Shown: positions 18,592 through 27,769 of the stretch, in pieces
How the letters are laid out: every line of letters starts with the position of its first letter
How positions within the stretch are numbered: the first letter of the stretch is position 1
From: Chryseobacterium lactis
Lineage (GTDB): Bacteria > Bacteroidota > Bacteroidia > Flavobacteriales > Weeksellaceae
DNA: 64,000 bases
Direction: 5' to 3'
Assembly: GCF_003815875.1 (NCBI RefSeq)
Contig: NZ_CP033924.1
Location: 5,518,001 to 5,582,000 of the forward strand
The notes under the pieces: generated by a model
Told to the model about the DNA's origin: nothing
What the model saw: only the letters and a program-made list of their open reading frames with translations
The model's database searches: none
Program-made: the position numbers and the translations under genes

Positions 18592-18849
18592 TTAAGGTCT
18601 AATTTGTCTTTTAGGTTTTTCCCCATATTCATTTTTAAAATCCTTGACTTTTCCTTTTTCCCAATCGAGAGCTTGTTTTCTATTTCCCAGATTATCATTA
18701 ACAACTCGTCCACCAATATTGGGATCATTATTATATTTTGTTTTTAATTTCTGATTAATTCTTGGAGGGACTACTTATTGTTATTGATTATCAGCTTTTT
18801 GTGTTGTATTATTTTTTATTGTAACAACATTTGTAGCAACGGTTGTGTC
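18592..18849 (-). pseudogene. Orphan Rhs/polymorphic toxin C-terminal remnant
   Basis: On the minus strand, one frame running into the stop at 18592 reads from DTTVATNVVTIKNN through KADNQ, then a stop, Q, a second stop, and on to VVPPRINQKLKTKYNNDP and finally KRQIRP. The two TAA codons at 18781-18783 and 18775-18777 sit in a Q-rich linker beside CAA codons, so each can be explained by one C-to-T change. No start codon or Rhs core is attached. This is a displaced, decayed toxin tip of the kind left when Rhs tips are swapped. The toxin activity cannot be named. Confidence 0.6.
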
Positions 18850-18971
18850 CTATGGGTACCCAAATTTAATAACTTATAAATCAAATTCGATTTAAAATTT
18901 ATCATTTCTTAACAATGGATTAATAAAAATAATTGTTTTGCTATTCTCAAAAAAAATAAAGAATAAAAATA

Positions 18972-19002
18972 AGAAAGCCACTCAAAAATAAGGTGGCTTT
19001 CT
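18972..19002 (-). terminator. Terminator after the DUF2750 gene
   Basis: AGAAAGCCAC pairs with GTGGCTTTCT; on the minus strand a T-rich run follows. It ends the transcript coming from 19037 and separates the toxin remnant from the upstream immunity genes. Confidence 0.75.
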
Positions 19003-19036
19003 ACTTTTATTGACCTGTACTAAATAATAGTGTATA

Positions 19037-19420
19037 CTAGCTATAATTTTTGAGTTCTTCACTTAAATCTCTGGAGAATTCTGTTAAGCTAACTACAAAT
19101 CCGGTTTTATCAGAAACTGGGAAAACATTGATCAGGCAATCCTCGTCAGCAATAAAATCTATAATTTCATTTTCTAAATCATCCAGGTTCAGTTGCTTGA
19201 TAACACCATTTTCCCATCCACTTACTTTGCAAAGTGCGGCATATTCTTCCGCACTCCACATAGAGAATAATTTTTTGTTTTCTAATTCAGACAAAATATA
19301 TTCTCCATATTCATTTACCAATGTGAAGAAGATTTCTGAATCAGCCACTTTTTTGATAAAATGCTTATATCTTCCTGCTGGTTTCAATGCGACTACTCTT
19401 TCTATCTCTTTGTGATTCAT
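19037..19420 (-). CDS. DUF2750-type protein, likely immunity protein
   Basis: A 127-residue soluble protein. The pattern RYKHFIKKVADSEIFFTL, then KKLFSMWSAEEYAAL, then a Leu/Asp-rich C-terminal part matches the DUF2750 family, which is often found beside toxins in polymorphic toxin systems. It lies in the row of small genes downstream of the Rhs HNH toxin gene, with no toxin of its own next to it. It is probably an orphan immunity gene kept against toxins of related strains; that is an inference. Confidence 0.7.
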   Translation of the reverse strand: MNHKEIERVVALKPAGRYKHFIKKVADSEIFFTLVNEYGEYILSELENKKLFSMWSAEEYAALCKVSGWENGVIKQLNLDDLENEIIDFIADEDCLINVFPVSDKTGFVVSLTEFSRDLSEELKNYS

Positions 19421-19450
19421 TATTAATCTTTACAACAGAATAAATAATAG

Positions 19451-20044
19451 CTATATTACTGACTTTCTATTAATGTCAAATATGTCAATGTCTTTCTCTT
19501 GAAATATGTCTTCCAATGCGGATGCTCCATTTTTCATTCTGAATTCTAGTTCCTTATCAGAAATCGGAGTACCTAAAAGCCAATGTACAGTCTTTGTTTC
19601 AAGATGCAATGGCTCCAACTTATCTTCCCATAGAAATGGTGATACAAACATAATGTGTTTCATTTCTGAATCTTCATAATACATATCAACAATTCGCATA
19701 AAGACTGATCCCGGTTGACAGTCCCACCTTTTTTTAGTAATATAAAATCCTGCTGTGGATAGAATATTTGGTAACAAATCAAACTCTTTATATCCGGTAA
19801 TAAGAAGTTCAATAGGAATATCTTGAAAATTATCATCTTTCATTTCAATTCTATTGGAGTGGTCAGACACACCTATTGTGCCGAAAATTTTTATGTTGGG
19901 ATAAATCGGGTCATCACATGAAAAAATATCAATAAAATTTATGGTAGCCTCATCCCAATGACGGTCAATCTTTTCGTTAATTCCCACTATACTTGTTATA
20001 TACTTAGCCAGACTTTTGTTTTCTATAGAAGTTTTCTCAAACAT
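19451..20044 (-). CDS. SUFU-family protein, likely immunity protein
   Basis: A 197-residue soluble protein that resembles the suppressor-of-fused-like (SUFU) immunity family: N-terminal HWDEATINFIDIF, the strand pattern KIFGTIGVSDHSN, IELLITGYKEFDLLPNILSTAG, and a late VHWLLGTPISDKELEF. In bacteria SUFU-like proteins are mostly immunity proteins against nuclease toxins. It is part of the immunity row; a truncated relative lies at 20319-20561. Confidence 0.7.
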   Translation of the reverse strand: MFEKTSIENKSLAKYITSIVGINEKIDRHWDEATINFIDIFSCDDPIYPNIKIFGTIGVSDHSNRIEMKDDNFQDIPIELLITGYKEFDLLPNILSTAGFYITKKRWDCQPGSVFMRIVDMYYEDSEMKHIMFVSPFLWEDKLEPLHLETKTVHWLLGTPISDKELEFRMKNGASALEDIFQEKDIDIFDINRKSVI

Positions 20045-20149
20045 GAAATTTAGTTTTAATAAATATAAAATATTTTGCTAAATCTACAACGAAGCAGACT
20101 GCAATTCTCACTATTTCTGTAGATAATTGGATTTAAAATTTCTACCCAA

Positions 20150-20404
20150 TTATTTACTAGTTAATATCTTCTGTAACTCTTCATCTTCGATTTGCTTTGC
20201 AAAATCTAATGGGGATCTGTCGTTGTTATTTTTAGAGTTTGAATCAAATCCATATTCTTTTAGAAGTTTAACAATATCATACCCTCCATCAGAGTTGAAA
20301 ACAGCAGTCCACATTGCATTATTCCCAAATTGATCCTGTAGGCGCAACCTCATTTTTATTGAAATTATTCCCACAAACAATAATAAATTCATAGTAAAAA
20401 TCAA
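20150..20404 (-). pseudogene. C-terminal fragment of an ankyrin-repeat immunity protein
   Basis: The segment LQDQFGNNAMWTAVF, DIVKLLKEYGFDSNSKN, RSPLDFAKQIEDEELQKIL is the end of an ankyrin-repeat protein of the type found as Rhs immunity. The first repeats are missing. The residues before LQDQFG are simply the out-of-frame reading of the SUFU fragment at 20319. The gene appears to have been cut by recombination and is not likely to give a working ankyrin protein. Confidence 0.6.
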
Positions 20405-20561
20405 TAAAATATCTATTCATTCCCAAAGTGGAATATGTTCGTACTTCCTTAAAAGGAGTGTTTTCATATAATGATATTGTAACATTATACTTTTTATCTG
20501 TAATATTAATTGCATTGGATATTTTACCAATATAATTTTCTAAATGTTCAACTATTTTCAT
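20319..20561 (-). pseudogene. N-terminal fragment of a SUFU-like immunity protein
   Basis: The reading frame MKIVEHLENYIGKIS, VTISLYENTPFKEVRTYSTL, YYEFIIVCGNNFN has the strand pattern of a SUFU N-terminus and stops after 80 residues, where the family needs about 180-200. From about 20355 the DNA continues as an ankyrin C-terminus in another frame. The junction (around 20330-20360) joins two different immunity genes. Confidence 0.55.
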
Positions 20562-20624
20562 CTATTAATCTTGGATGAATCCATTTTATGGCTCAATTAG
20601 AAGTAAGAAGAGGTTCTATTTAAT

Positions 20625-20660
20625 ATAACAGTTAGCTTATTATTACAAGCTAACTGTTAT
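20625..20660 (-). terminator. Hairpin after the DUF4265 gene
   Basis: ATAACAGTTAGCTT pairs perfectly with AAGCTAACTGTTAT, 14 bp with an 8-base loop, 6 bp beyond the stop at 20667. The following U-run is weak. Confidence 0.6.
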
Positions 20661-20666
20661 TGAATT

Positions 20667-21107
20667 TTATATATTACTTTGATGAGTTTCCGAAAGACAA
20701 GCTTCTTTGTAATCGAATGCATTTTCAGATAGCATCTTCTTCAAAAAGTTTTGAACAACAGCATAATTAACAGAAGGAGGAATATCCACAGCTAAAATCT
20801 GCTGTTCATCAATCCCTTCCCAAGAACAGCCTAATTCTTCTAGCGTTTTTGTTACTTCTTTTATTTTTTTATTGTTAAAGAATACAATCTGAATCGTACT
20901 ATGTTCGGAAGGTTCAACCATTTCCTCAAAATATAAACAACCGTCATCTTTTTCTACGGTGATTATATCATTATAGGCAATGTTTGGAGCAAAAAATGGC
21001 ACGTTTTTTACTTGATACTTCTCGTTATCTAGTGCTTCGATCCACACGGATTCTTCTGCTAATTTATTTTCAACGTCATAATATGTTAAAATAACTTTAT
21101 TTTCCAT
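20667..21107 (-). CDS. DUF4265 protein, likely cognate immunity to the HNH toxin
   Basis: A 146-residue soluble protein matching the DUF4265 pattern: ESVWIEALDNEKYQVKNVPF, then a small beta domain AYNDIITVEKDDGCLYFEEM and a C-terminal alpha/beta unit with LEELGCSWEG. It starts 12 bp after the stop of the Rhs-HNH gene on the same strand, the standard place of the cognate immunity gene, so it probably neutralises that nuclease. The hairpin at 20625 closes the operon. The immunity role is inferred from position; the family assignment is by pattern. Confidence 0.72.
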   Translation of the reverse strand: MENKVILTYYDVENKLAEESVWIEALDNEKYQVKNVPFFAPNIAYNDIITVEKDDGCLYFEEMVEPSEHSTIQIVFFNNKKIKEVTKTLEELGCSWEGIDEQQILAVDIPPSVNYAVVQNFLKKMLSENAFDYKEACLSETHQSNI

Positions 21108-21119
21108 TTTTATTTTCTT

Positions 21120-24100
21120 TTAATGTTTATCTAAATTGCAACCCCTGCATAGTACTTGCCCATTATCTGGATTTCCTCTTCCTCCTTCTCTTTTTCTCTT
21201 AAGGTGGTCTACTTGTCTTTCGCTTTTCTTAGGAACTACTCCTTTTTTAGATTGTTCAGCGGGTGTAGTTTCAATTCCGCAACTCTCACATTTTACCTTG
21301 CCATATTTTATTTCATTCTTCTTTATTACAGTTTGCTTACCTGCCTTGGTAAAATCTTTCCCTTCGCGTCCAACTTTATTCAACCTTGCCGCTCTCGCTT
21401 CTATCTTCTGAAATTCCTTAACTGATTCAAACGCCTTTAAAAAAGGAACTTTTCCTCCCTGCGCTGTTAACGCCCCTTCAACACCTCCAAAAGCAGCCAA
21501 TCCTAAAGTGGCTAAATCCATAGCACCATTAACAACCTTTTCTTTGAAGGATTCCTTCGGTACTCCGGTCATTAATGTTAAAAATCCCTCGTTATCGACT
21601 TCGTATTTACTATTAAAGCGGTTATTTGCAACAACATTTCCTGTCCTAATTACTGAATTAGAAAATGCAGCTCTGATACTGTTAATCCCTCCCCCAATAA
21701 ATTCTGCAAACTCTATAGGATCACCTGGAAGGCTTACCTCATTTACTTTCTTAGGTTCCAGCCCTTCCAATTCTCTTGCATCCACGACTCTGTTTCCACT
21801 AAAGGCAAAGGGTGACCATGTATGATAGCTTTCTGCCAATGGGTCAACATTAAAGAACCTTGCCATTGTCGCATCATAATTCCTCCATCGGTATGAACTC
21901 CACCCTGTTTCTCTTTGCTTTTCCTGTCCCTGAGAAGAATAGGTATAATTGGGAGTTATTGAATTGGAAGTACTTAAATCTCCTCCAAACTCTAACCCAA
22001 AAGGGTAAAAATTAGTTGCTCTGTCTATTTTGGGATTTCCGGAAGCATCTTTGTAATACGCTAATCTGATGTTTCCTACCTGATCGGTATAATTGTAAAT
22101 ATAAGTATTCTTTTTAAAATCATAATAGCCTTCCGAAGTGGATACGAAACTTAATTCATCCCCCCAATACTGAAACCCATCCAGATAGTCTGTATTTTCA
22201 ACCGTTTCCATATTGGTTCTCCCTGATCCATAGGTATAGATTTTTCTTAGTTTGGCTCCTGCCGCATTATACAAATATTTTGTGTTCACATAATAAGTGT
22301 TCTCCCAATCATGAGAGACATATTCCTTGTAAAACTTGACATAATTGGGAAGATTAAGGTAATTGTAATCAATCTGTAATATTCCTTTATCAATATGACT
22401 GGTCATATTTCCGTTGCTGTCATAGGTCATAGGAGAACCTGAAGGGCTGGGATACCCTGCATAATTGCCTGAGGTATCATCCACCTTACTCAATTTGTTC
22501 CCGGTATATTTGTAGTCCAGATCATCCATGAGCTGCACGCCTAAGTTCTCTACAAACCTGTTTCTTTTAAGATTCAGGATATTTCCGTTCACATCATAGC
22601 TTAGGGTTTCGTTGTAATAATTATTTTGAGGTACAGTGGTATTAGGCTCAGAATAAATTCCGTTTTTTAACCTTTCCAGGCTGTCATACTTATAATTATA
22701 ACGTCTGAGTTTTCCATTATCAGCACTTGCCCAATCTATCTCTGAAATATTCCCGTTGTATTTTCCGGTGGAAACATTGGAGTAGACAGGATTCTGGTAT
22801 TTGATCTCATAGGCAAAAAGCTTCCCGTTTAGATTCTGAGGATCATTGACTTTGGTCAGCCATCCCCTTATATTGTAGGTCATATCTACAGATTGCAGAG
22901 GTGTTCCTGTTGTATTTCCGATTTTCTTATTAACGAGCTGCCCTATTTCATTATAAGTGTTTTCAACCAGCAGCTCTTCAGGGCGGCTGTCTACCTGATG
23001 GTAATATTTAATGGGTCTGTTCTGCTCATCATAAACAAACCTTTCTTTAATCTTTACTTCAGGGTCGCTTGGGCTCTTTTTATGGTAGGTATAATTTTCC
23101 TGTACTTGCCCCGAGAAATCCAGCTTCAACTCTTTTTTGGTATACCCTCCCAAATGATTCAGGCTATTCTGGCCAATTAATTTCCCTTCCGTATCATAAT
23201 ATAGATACGTCTTTGTCCAGTTGTCATCTTCTACGTTCTTTACATAGGAAGCAGTCTGCATTCCGTTTGGAGTCACTTCATCATCTGAACCTGCCGTATA
23301 CTGATCCAGTATTTTTGTGGGAATTGATCCCGGAGTGTCCCTTGGGTAAGAGTCATAATAATTAACCGTAAGGATGGTATGAAAAGCTTCAAAATAACCG
23401 TTGGTATAATAGATTACCATCCCATTTCTGGTAAAGCCTGAGGGAGTTGGCCATTCAACAATAGCTAAATCAGTCAATTGAACCTGTATATCTGCTCTGC
23501 TTCCTCCTGAAACAATTCCGGTATAGATCACCCGTCCAAACGAGTCGTATTTAGTCATCAGCCAGTTGCCCTGTTTACGCAAATTGGCATCCTGGGTAAG
23601 AATAGCTCTGTCGGATTTATCATAGATGGTATAGTCCCAGTCTTTTCCTGGAAGCTTCTTTTCTACTTCACGCCCCCTGCCGTCATACCGGTACTGATAA
23701 CAAAGCTCATCCAACGTATTTTGAGTGATTGTATTATTCCCGGCTTTAATCTGTTCTATGGCCTTGGGAGGAATCACAAAAGCTTTATTGTTATATTCAT
23801 CATACACATAATACGTATCAATATTCTGTGTTCCGTCCGTTTTACGAATGAGTATGGTTTGCCCTCTGGCATTTTCAAAACGGGTAACAGGACTCCCATC
23901 TTCATCGGTTACCGTATTTTTATAGAGTATCCCCGCCGGATAATTTCCCGAATTACTGGAATAGATGGAGAGGGAGGAAACGGTATTGGAAACAGTGTTT
24001 ACCGTATTGGTGGAAGTACTGGTTAAAAACTTCATCACTTCATTTCCGGTATTGGCCTCATACTTCATTTTCTGTGTATGTCCTGCTCCTATTTTCCAGG

Positions 24101-24527
24101 GGTCACCTGCCTGCCCCTGCTCCAAGACCCTATCCAAAGGTGAGTTTTCCAATACCTTTTCGCTGTAGGCATTAGTTGTACCATAATAGGAATTGGCCTG
24201 ATTTTCATTGGTGATTCCTGAATGAATCGCTGAGTTTTGAGAGCCCACAGGAGTGGGAAGAATATTTTTTGTTTGTCTTCCAAATCCATCATAGGTTACA
24301 GGGGTCACCAGATCTTTTCCTGTTGGGCTCGCTTTGACATTCACCACTTGCTTAGGTCTTCCAAGTCCATCATAATAGACAACGGATTCAACTTTTTTGC
24401 TACAATCCTGATTTAAACAATCTTTGGATTGTACAAAGTTTTCAGAAGTACTTTGTCCCCGGACTGATATAGCGGCAGACAATACCCCGCATACCATAAG
24501 GAGTTTTAATAGTAATTGATTTTTCAT
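21120..24527 (-). CDS. Rhs protein with C-terminal HNH nuclease toxin domain
   Basis: An 1135-residue secreted polymorphic toxin. Signal peptide (1-25, ending VRGQ); a DUF6443-like start (YYDGLGRPKQVVNVKASPTG); many YD repeats forming the Rhs shell (YDGFGRQ, YDEYNNK, YDSFGRV, YDEQNRP, YDSNGNM); the Rhs-associated core near 870-915 (WRNYDATMARFFNVDPLAE, then SPFAFSGNRVVDAR); a variable linker; and the toxin tip. The tip is an HNH fold with a zinc knuckle: C1080 and C1083, VDH with D1107-H1108, N1122, C1127 and C1130. It would cut DNA in a neighbouring cell. No VgrG, PAAR or Tc-type genes are near; the signal peptide and the T9SS partner gene suggest export by way of the periplasm. Confidence 0.92.
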   Translation of the reverse strand: MKNQLLLKLLMVCGVLSAAISVRGQSTSENFVQSKDCLNQDCSKKVESVVYYDGLGRPKQVVNVKASPTGKDLVTPVTYDGFGRQTKNILPTPVGSQNSAIHSGITNENQANSYYGTTNAYSEKVLENSPLDRVLEQGQAGDPWKIGAGHTQKMKYEANTGNEVMKFLTSTSTNTVNTVSNTVSSLSIYSSNSGNYPAGILYKNTVTDEDGSPVTRFENARGQTILIRKTDGTQNIDTYYVYDEYNNKAFVIPPKAIEQIKAGNNTITQNTLDELCYQYRYDGRGREVEKKLPGKDWDYTIYDKSDRAILTQDANLRKQGNWLMTKYDSFGRVIYTGIVSGGSRADIQVQLTDLAIVEWPTPSGFTRNGMVIYYTNGYFEAFHTILTVNYYDSYPRDTPGSIPTKILDQYTAGSDDEVTPNGMQTASYVKNVEDDNWTKTYLYYDTEGKLIGQNSLNHLGGYTKKELKLDFSGQVQENYTYHKKSPSDPEVKIKERFVYDEQNRPIKYYHQVDSRPEELLVENTYNEIGQLVNKKIGNTTGTPLQSVDMTYNIRGWLTKVNDPQNLNGKLFAYEIKYQNPVYSNVSTGKYNGNISEIDWASADNGKLRRYNYKYDSLERLKNGIYSEPNTTVPQNNYYNETLSYDVNGNILNLKRNRFVENLGVQLMDDLDYKYTGNKLSKVDDTSGNYAGYPSPSGSPMTYDSNGNMTSHIDKGILQIDYNYLNLPNYVKFYKEYVSHDWENTYYVNTKYLYNAAGAKLRKIYTYGSGRTNMETVENTDYLDGFQYWGDELSFVSTSEGYYDFKKNTYIYNYTDQVGNIRLAYYKDASGNPKIDRATNFYPFGLEFGGDLSTSNSITPNYTYSSQGQEKQRETGWSSYRWRNYDATMARFFNVDPLAESYHTWSPFAFSGNRVVDARELEGLEPKKVNEVSLPGDPIEFAEFIGGGINSIRAAFSNSVIRTGNVVANNRFNSKYEVDNEGFLTLMTGVPKESFKEKVVNGAMDLATLGLAAFGGVEGALTAQGGKVPFLKAFESVKEFQKIEARAARLNKVGREGKDFTKAGKQTVIKKNEIKYGKVKCESCGIETTPAEQSKKGVVPKKSERQVDHLKRKREGGRGNPDNGQVLCRGCNLDKH

Positions 24528-24535
24528 ATCGGTGT

Positions 24536-27500
24536 TTATTGTTTGTAATTGTAATTCAAAGTTTTCGTTTTTTTCCCGGTAAAGCCTCCGGTAGGCTCTT
24601 TTTTCCTGCTTAGGGCTTCTTTAAGCTTTCCGGCCGGGTCATACACAAAGCTCTGTCTGATTCCTGAAGGAGAGGTCATACTGGTTACCCCAATGAGCGG
24701 ATCATACGTATAGGTGGTTATCTTTTTTCCTGTTAATGCCGTTTGTTTTCTAAAATTTGTCAGTACATCAAGCAATAAACCTTCCTTAGCAGGATCGGAA
24801 GAATCCTCATTAGAAGCCGAGACAATTCCTGAAGTTAAAGGAGTAGAGACAATCTGATCATAGCTCATGCCTTCCACTTTTACAATAGGCTCTGTTCCAT
24901 GATACCCCCAAATAAAACTCACCACATTTCCATCCTCCGTGGTATACTGAAGGATATTTCCTTTATCGTCATATTTATTAAAGGTAATATCGGTAGAAGA
25001 GTTGCCATTTAACTGATCATAGGAGATCACCGATAATGGTAATACCAGGTTTCCACTTGAGGAAGTCGGTAATGTGGTGGGATAAAGCGTCTCTGTCTTA
25101 TCTAAGGTCTTGGTTGTATTTTGGGTTGTCAGCGTTGTTGTCGTTTCTAAGGAGATCCCTACCATATTTTTACTGATGAGCAGCGGGTTTCCTTTTTCCT
25201 GAGCATAGCTGTAAGTGGTTTCCTGAGTAGTAGGACTTACATCGTTTGTCGTACTTCTTTCTTTACTCAGCTGGTGATGGGCAGGATTATTATAGAAATA
25301 TTCAGTCTTGCTTTCAAGAGGAGTCCCATTAAAATAATCTGTTGTTTTCTGAGATTCTAAATAGGCAAATCGGCTGATGTTTTTATAATAGACAACATCC
25401 ATATTGGGATAATCCCCAGTCCAGGTGCCATTATTGGCAATAGGTTCATAAATTTTACGTCGGCTGATCCCTCCTAAGTAAGAGGTTCTGGTAGGGTCTT
25501 CGGTATACTTCGTTTCAACCGTTTTTAAGGTGCTTCCCGCATTATCTTTATACAGGGTGAGTAGTTCTTTCCCATTCTTCCAGCCTGAGTTCGTCCAGGG
25601 AGCCGAGATAATGGAACCTCCTTTAATAGGATTACCCGGATAATCCGTATCGGAACTGAAGTAATGAACGGTTTTTCCTTTTCCTTCTATTTGTTCTTCC
25701 ACAGTGTCATAAAAAATATTCGGATTAAAAGAAAATAGCCTGCCTATATTGGATGAAGTAATGGCTGTATAGCTGGACATGGCAGGCTGCGAATTTAAAG
25801 AACCGTAACAGAGTGAACCTACCGATCTGTCTTCAACAAATACAGGTTCTCTGGTAACATGAATAGAATATTCCCCGTTATCTCTGATATAATTATATTT
25901 TCTGGTGACAGGAAGTCCATCATTAGGCGTATCAATAGTTGAAGAAATTCTATATCCACCTAGGAGTGCATCTCTTAGCTCATACTGATCCTCCTGATCG
26001 TAGTAATATATTTGCGCATAGGCATTACAACAAAAAAACATCGCCGTCAGGGTGAATTTCAAAGGTTGATCTTTTACCCCATTTACAATAATCTGACTGC
26101 TGTTGTTTAAACTTGAATCCAAATTGGCTATAAGATTACCCGCCTGATCACGCACTTCAAGATGGGCTTCTTGCTTTTGAGTATCTAAATCAGGGCTACC
26201 CTGACAATTGCCATAAGGATACAGATAGTTAGAAAGATTAACTTCAACAGGTCCTGTTTTATGAGGGGTCACAATAACTTCTTTAGTAGTAGAAAAGTCA
26301 TTTTGAGGCGTAAAGGTATTAATTTGCACATTGGTTCTTACCGCGGGAATTAAAACGTTCTCCTTTCTTTTATGGTTTTCATAGTTAAACAAAGTATTTC
26401 CTCCTGTAGGGTAGCTCACCATTTTTAAGAGGCCAAAATACCCAAATATTTTACTGACACCTTGGCTAGCTCCATTGTATTGAGGGGCGGTAGGATCAGT
26501 ACTTACAAATAACTGCGGGACAAGATTCGTATTGACTGAACCATTATAATATCCCCATACATCTCTGGAAAAACTTAATCTCGAAGGTAAAATCTCAGGA
26601 CTATAATAGGTGAATTTATGGGATGACTGTGTTTTATTATCCCGTATTTCGTTTAAGAAAAGCCTTGAAGCTCCAGTCGTGGTATAATTAAAACTATAAT
26701 CATCTATAACAATATTATTATGGTACTTTTTGATGTTAGAAAGTTTTGAATAATCTTCATTTTGAGCTGAATAGGTAAAAACAATCGAGTTATTATTGGA
26801 ATCATATATTTTTTTGAGCTGTTTACCCGCTGCATACTGCTCTGAATCTGCAATAAGACCTAAATTCGGGACTATTGTATAGGGTACTTGAGGACAGCTA
26901 GAATGACCATTAGCGTCAGTAACTAAATCTCCATACTTATACTGTTGTACTTTAGTGTAAGTCATTGTTTGAGATTGTGAAAGAATGGTGGTATAACTTA
27001 CATCCTGATACTCCAAAGTAAGGGTCTGCCCACTGGTGGTAACAATGGAAGAAAGATACCAGGATTGTATATACTGTTGTGGCGGTTGATGTCCTCCGGT
27101 ATTCAATGTCCTGTTTTGTATATGCTCTGTGGCATTGAAATTATATCTTACCCCATTATCCAGAATAATAGAGAATAAATTTCCGCTATCATTTCTTAGA
27201 ATTTGGTAATCTTTTTGATCTACCATGATGATTTTACCCGCTTTATTAATCAAAAATTTCACGTTATAGCCACCAAAATTGGCGGAGTACAGATCCGGTT
27301 CAGAATCAAAATCATCATTTTCGCAAAATGTCAGGTACGCATCCAGTTGGGTGGCAAAGTTTTCGGTTAGCGGGACATCTCCGCTCCCAAAACTACTTTC
27401 TTCATCGGCTCTATCCCGTATGGTTCTGGTGATCACTCCACCCGAGATAAAAGTCCATCCTAGCCCTACAGAGCCGTTCATTTCATCAACATTAATCCCG

Positions 27501-27763
27501 TTGGAAGCATAATTTAATGAAATAGGAATACTGGTGCCATCCACAGAAAGCTCCGTAATGGGGATATTGATATTGGGGGCTCCGGTGAACATTCCGATAG
27601 GAATATTTCCGTACTGACTGAATTTAAAAGATTCCGGGCTTGTGGGTGATATTTTAGGGATATGTTTCCCAGCATTATTCGTATTGGTGGTAAAATCCTG
27701 AGCACTCTGCCCATAGAATAAAGCAGAAAGAACGATTCCTGCTAATATTAACGTTTTTTTCAT
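24536..27763 (-). CDS. Rhs-like companion protein (secreted, YD repeats at C-terminus)
   Basis: A 1075-residue exported protein. Signal peptide (ending LFYGQ); an N-terminal region typical of flavobacterial Rhs companions (SPESFKFSQYGNIPIGMFTG, then SIPISLNYASNGINVDEMNG and VGLGWTFISGG), which resembles the start of SpvB/TcaC-like shell proteins; a long beta-rich middle; and YD-type repeats near the end (FNKYDDKGNILQYTTEDGN, YTYDPLIGVTSMTSPSG, FVYDPAGKLKEAL). It has no toxin tip. It lies 6 bp after the T9SS gene and 8 bp before the Rhs toxin gene. It may form the first half of the shell that encloses the toxin; that is inference. Confidence 0.85.
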   Translation of the reverse strand: MKKTLILAGIVLSALFYGQSAQDFTTNTNNAGKHIPKISPTSPESFKFSQYGNIPIGMFTGAPNINIPITELSVDGTSIPISLNYASNGINVDEMNGSVGLGWTFISGGVITRTIRDRADEESSFGSGDVPLTENFATQLDAYLTFCENDDFDSEPDLYSANFGGYNVKFLINKAGKIIMVDQKDYQILRNDSGNLFSIILDNGVRYNFNATEHIQNRTLNTGGHQPPQQYIQSWYLSSIVTTSGQTLTLEYQDVSYTTILSQSQTMTYTKVQQYKYGDLVTDANGHSSCPQVPYTIVPNLGLIADSEQYAAGKQLKKIYDSNNNSIVFTYSAQNEDYSKLSNIKKYHNNIVIDDYSFNYTTTGASRLFLNEIRDNKTQSSHKFTYYSPEILPSRLSFSRDVWGYYNGSVNTNLVPQLFVSTDPTAPQYNGASQGVSKIFGYFGLLKMVSYPTGGNTLFNYENHKRKENVLIPAVRTNVQINTFTPQNDFSTTKEVIVTPHKTGPVEVNLSNYLYPYGNCQGSPDLDTQKQEAHLEVRDQAGNLIANLDSSLNNSSQIIVNGVKDQPLKFTLTAMFFCCNAYAQIYYYDQEDQYELRDALLGGYRISSTIDTPNDGLPVTRKYNYIRDNGEYSIHVTREPVFVEDRSVGSLCYGSLNSQPAMSSYTAITSSNIGRLFSFNPNIFYDTVEEQIEGKGKTVHYFSSDTDYPGNPIKGGSIISAPWTNSGWKNGKELLTLYKDNAGSTLKTVETKYTEDPTRTSYLGGISRRKIYEPIANNGTWTGDYPNMDVVYYKNISRFAYLESQKTTDYFNGTPLESKTEYFYNNPAHHQLSKERSTTNDVSPTTQETTYSYAQEKGNPLLISKNMVGISLETTTTLTTQNTTKTLDKTETLYPTTLPTSSSGNLVLPLSVISYDQLNGNSSTDITFNKYDDKGNILQYTTEDGNVVSFIWGYHGTEPIVKVEGMSYDQIVSTPLTSGIVSASNEDSSDPAKEGLLLDVLTNFRKQTALTGKKITTYTYDPLIGVTSMTSPSGIRQSFVYDPAGKLKEALSRKKEPTGGFTGKKTKTLNYNYKQ

Positions 27764-27769
27764 CGGTGT

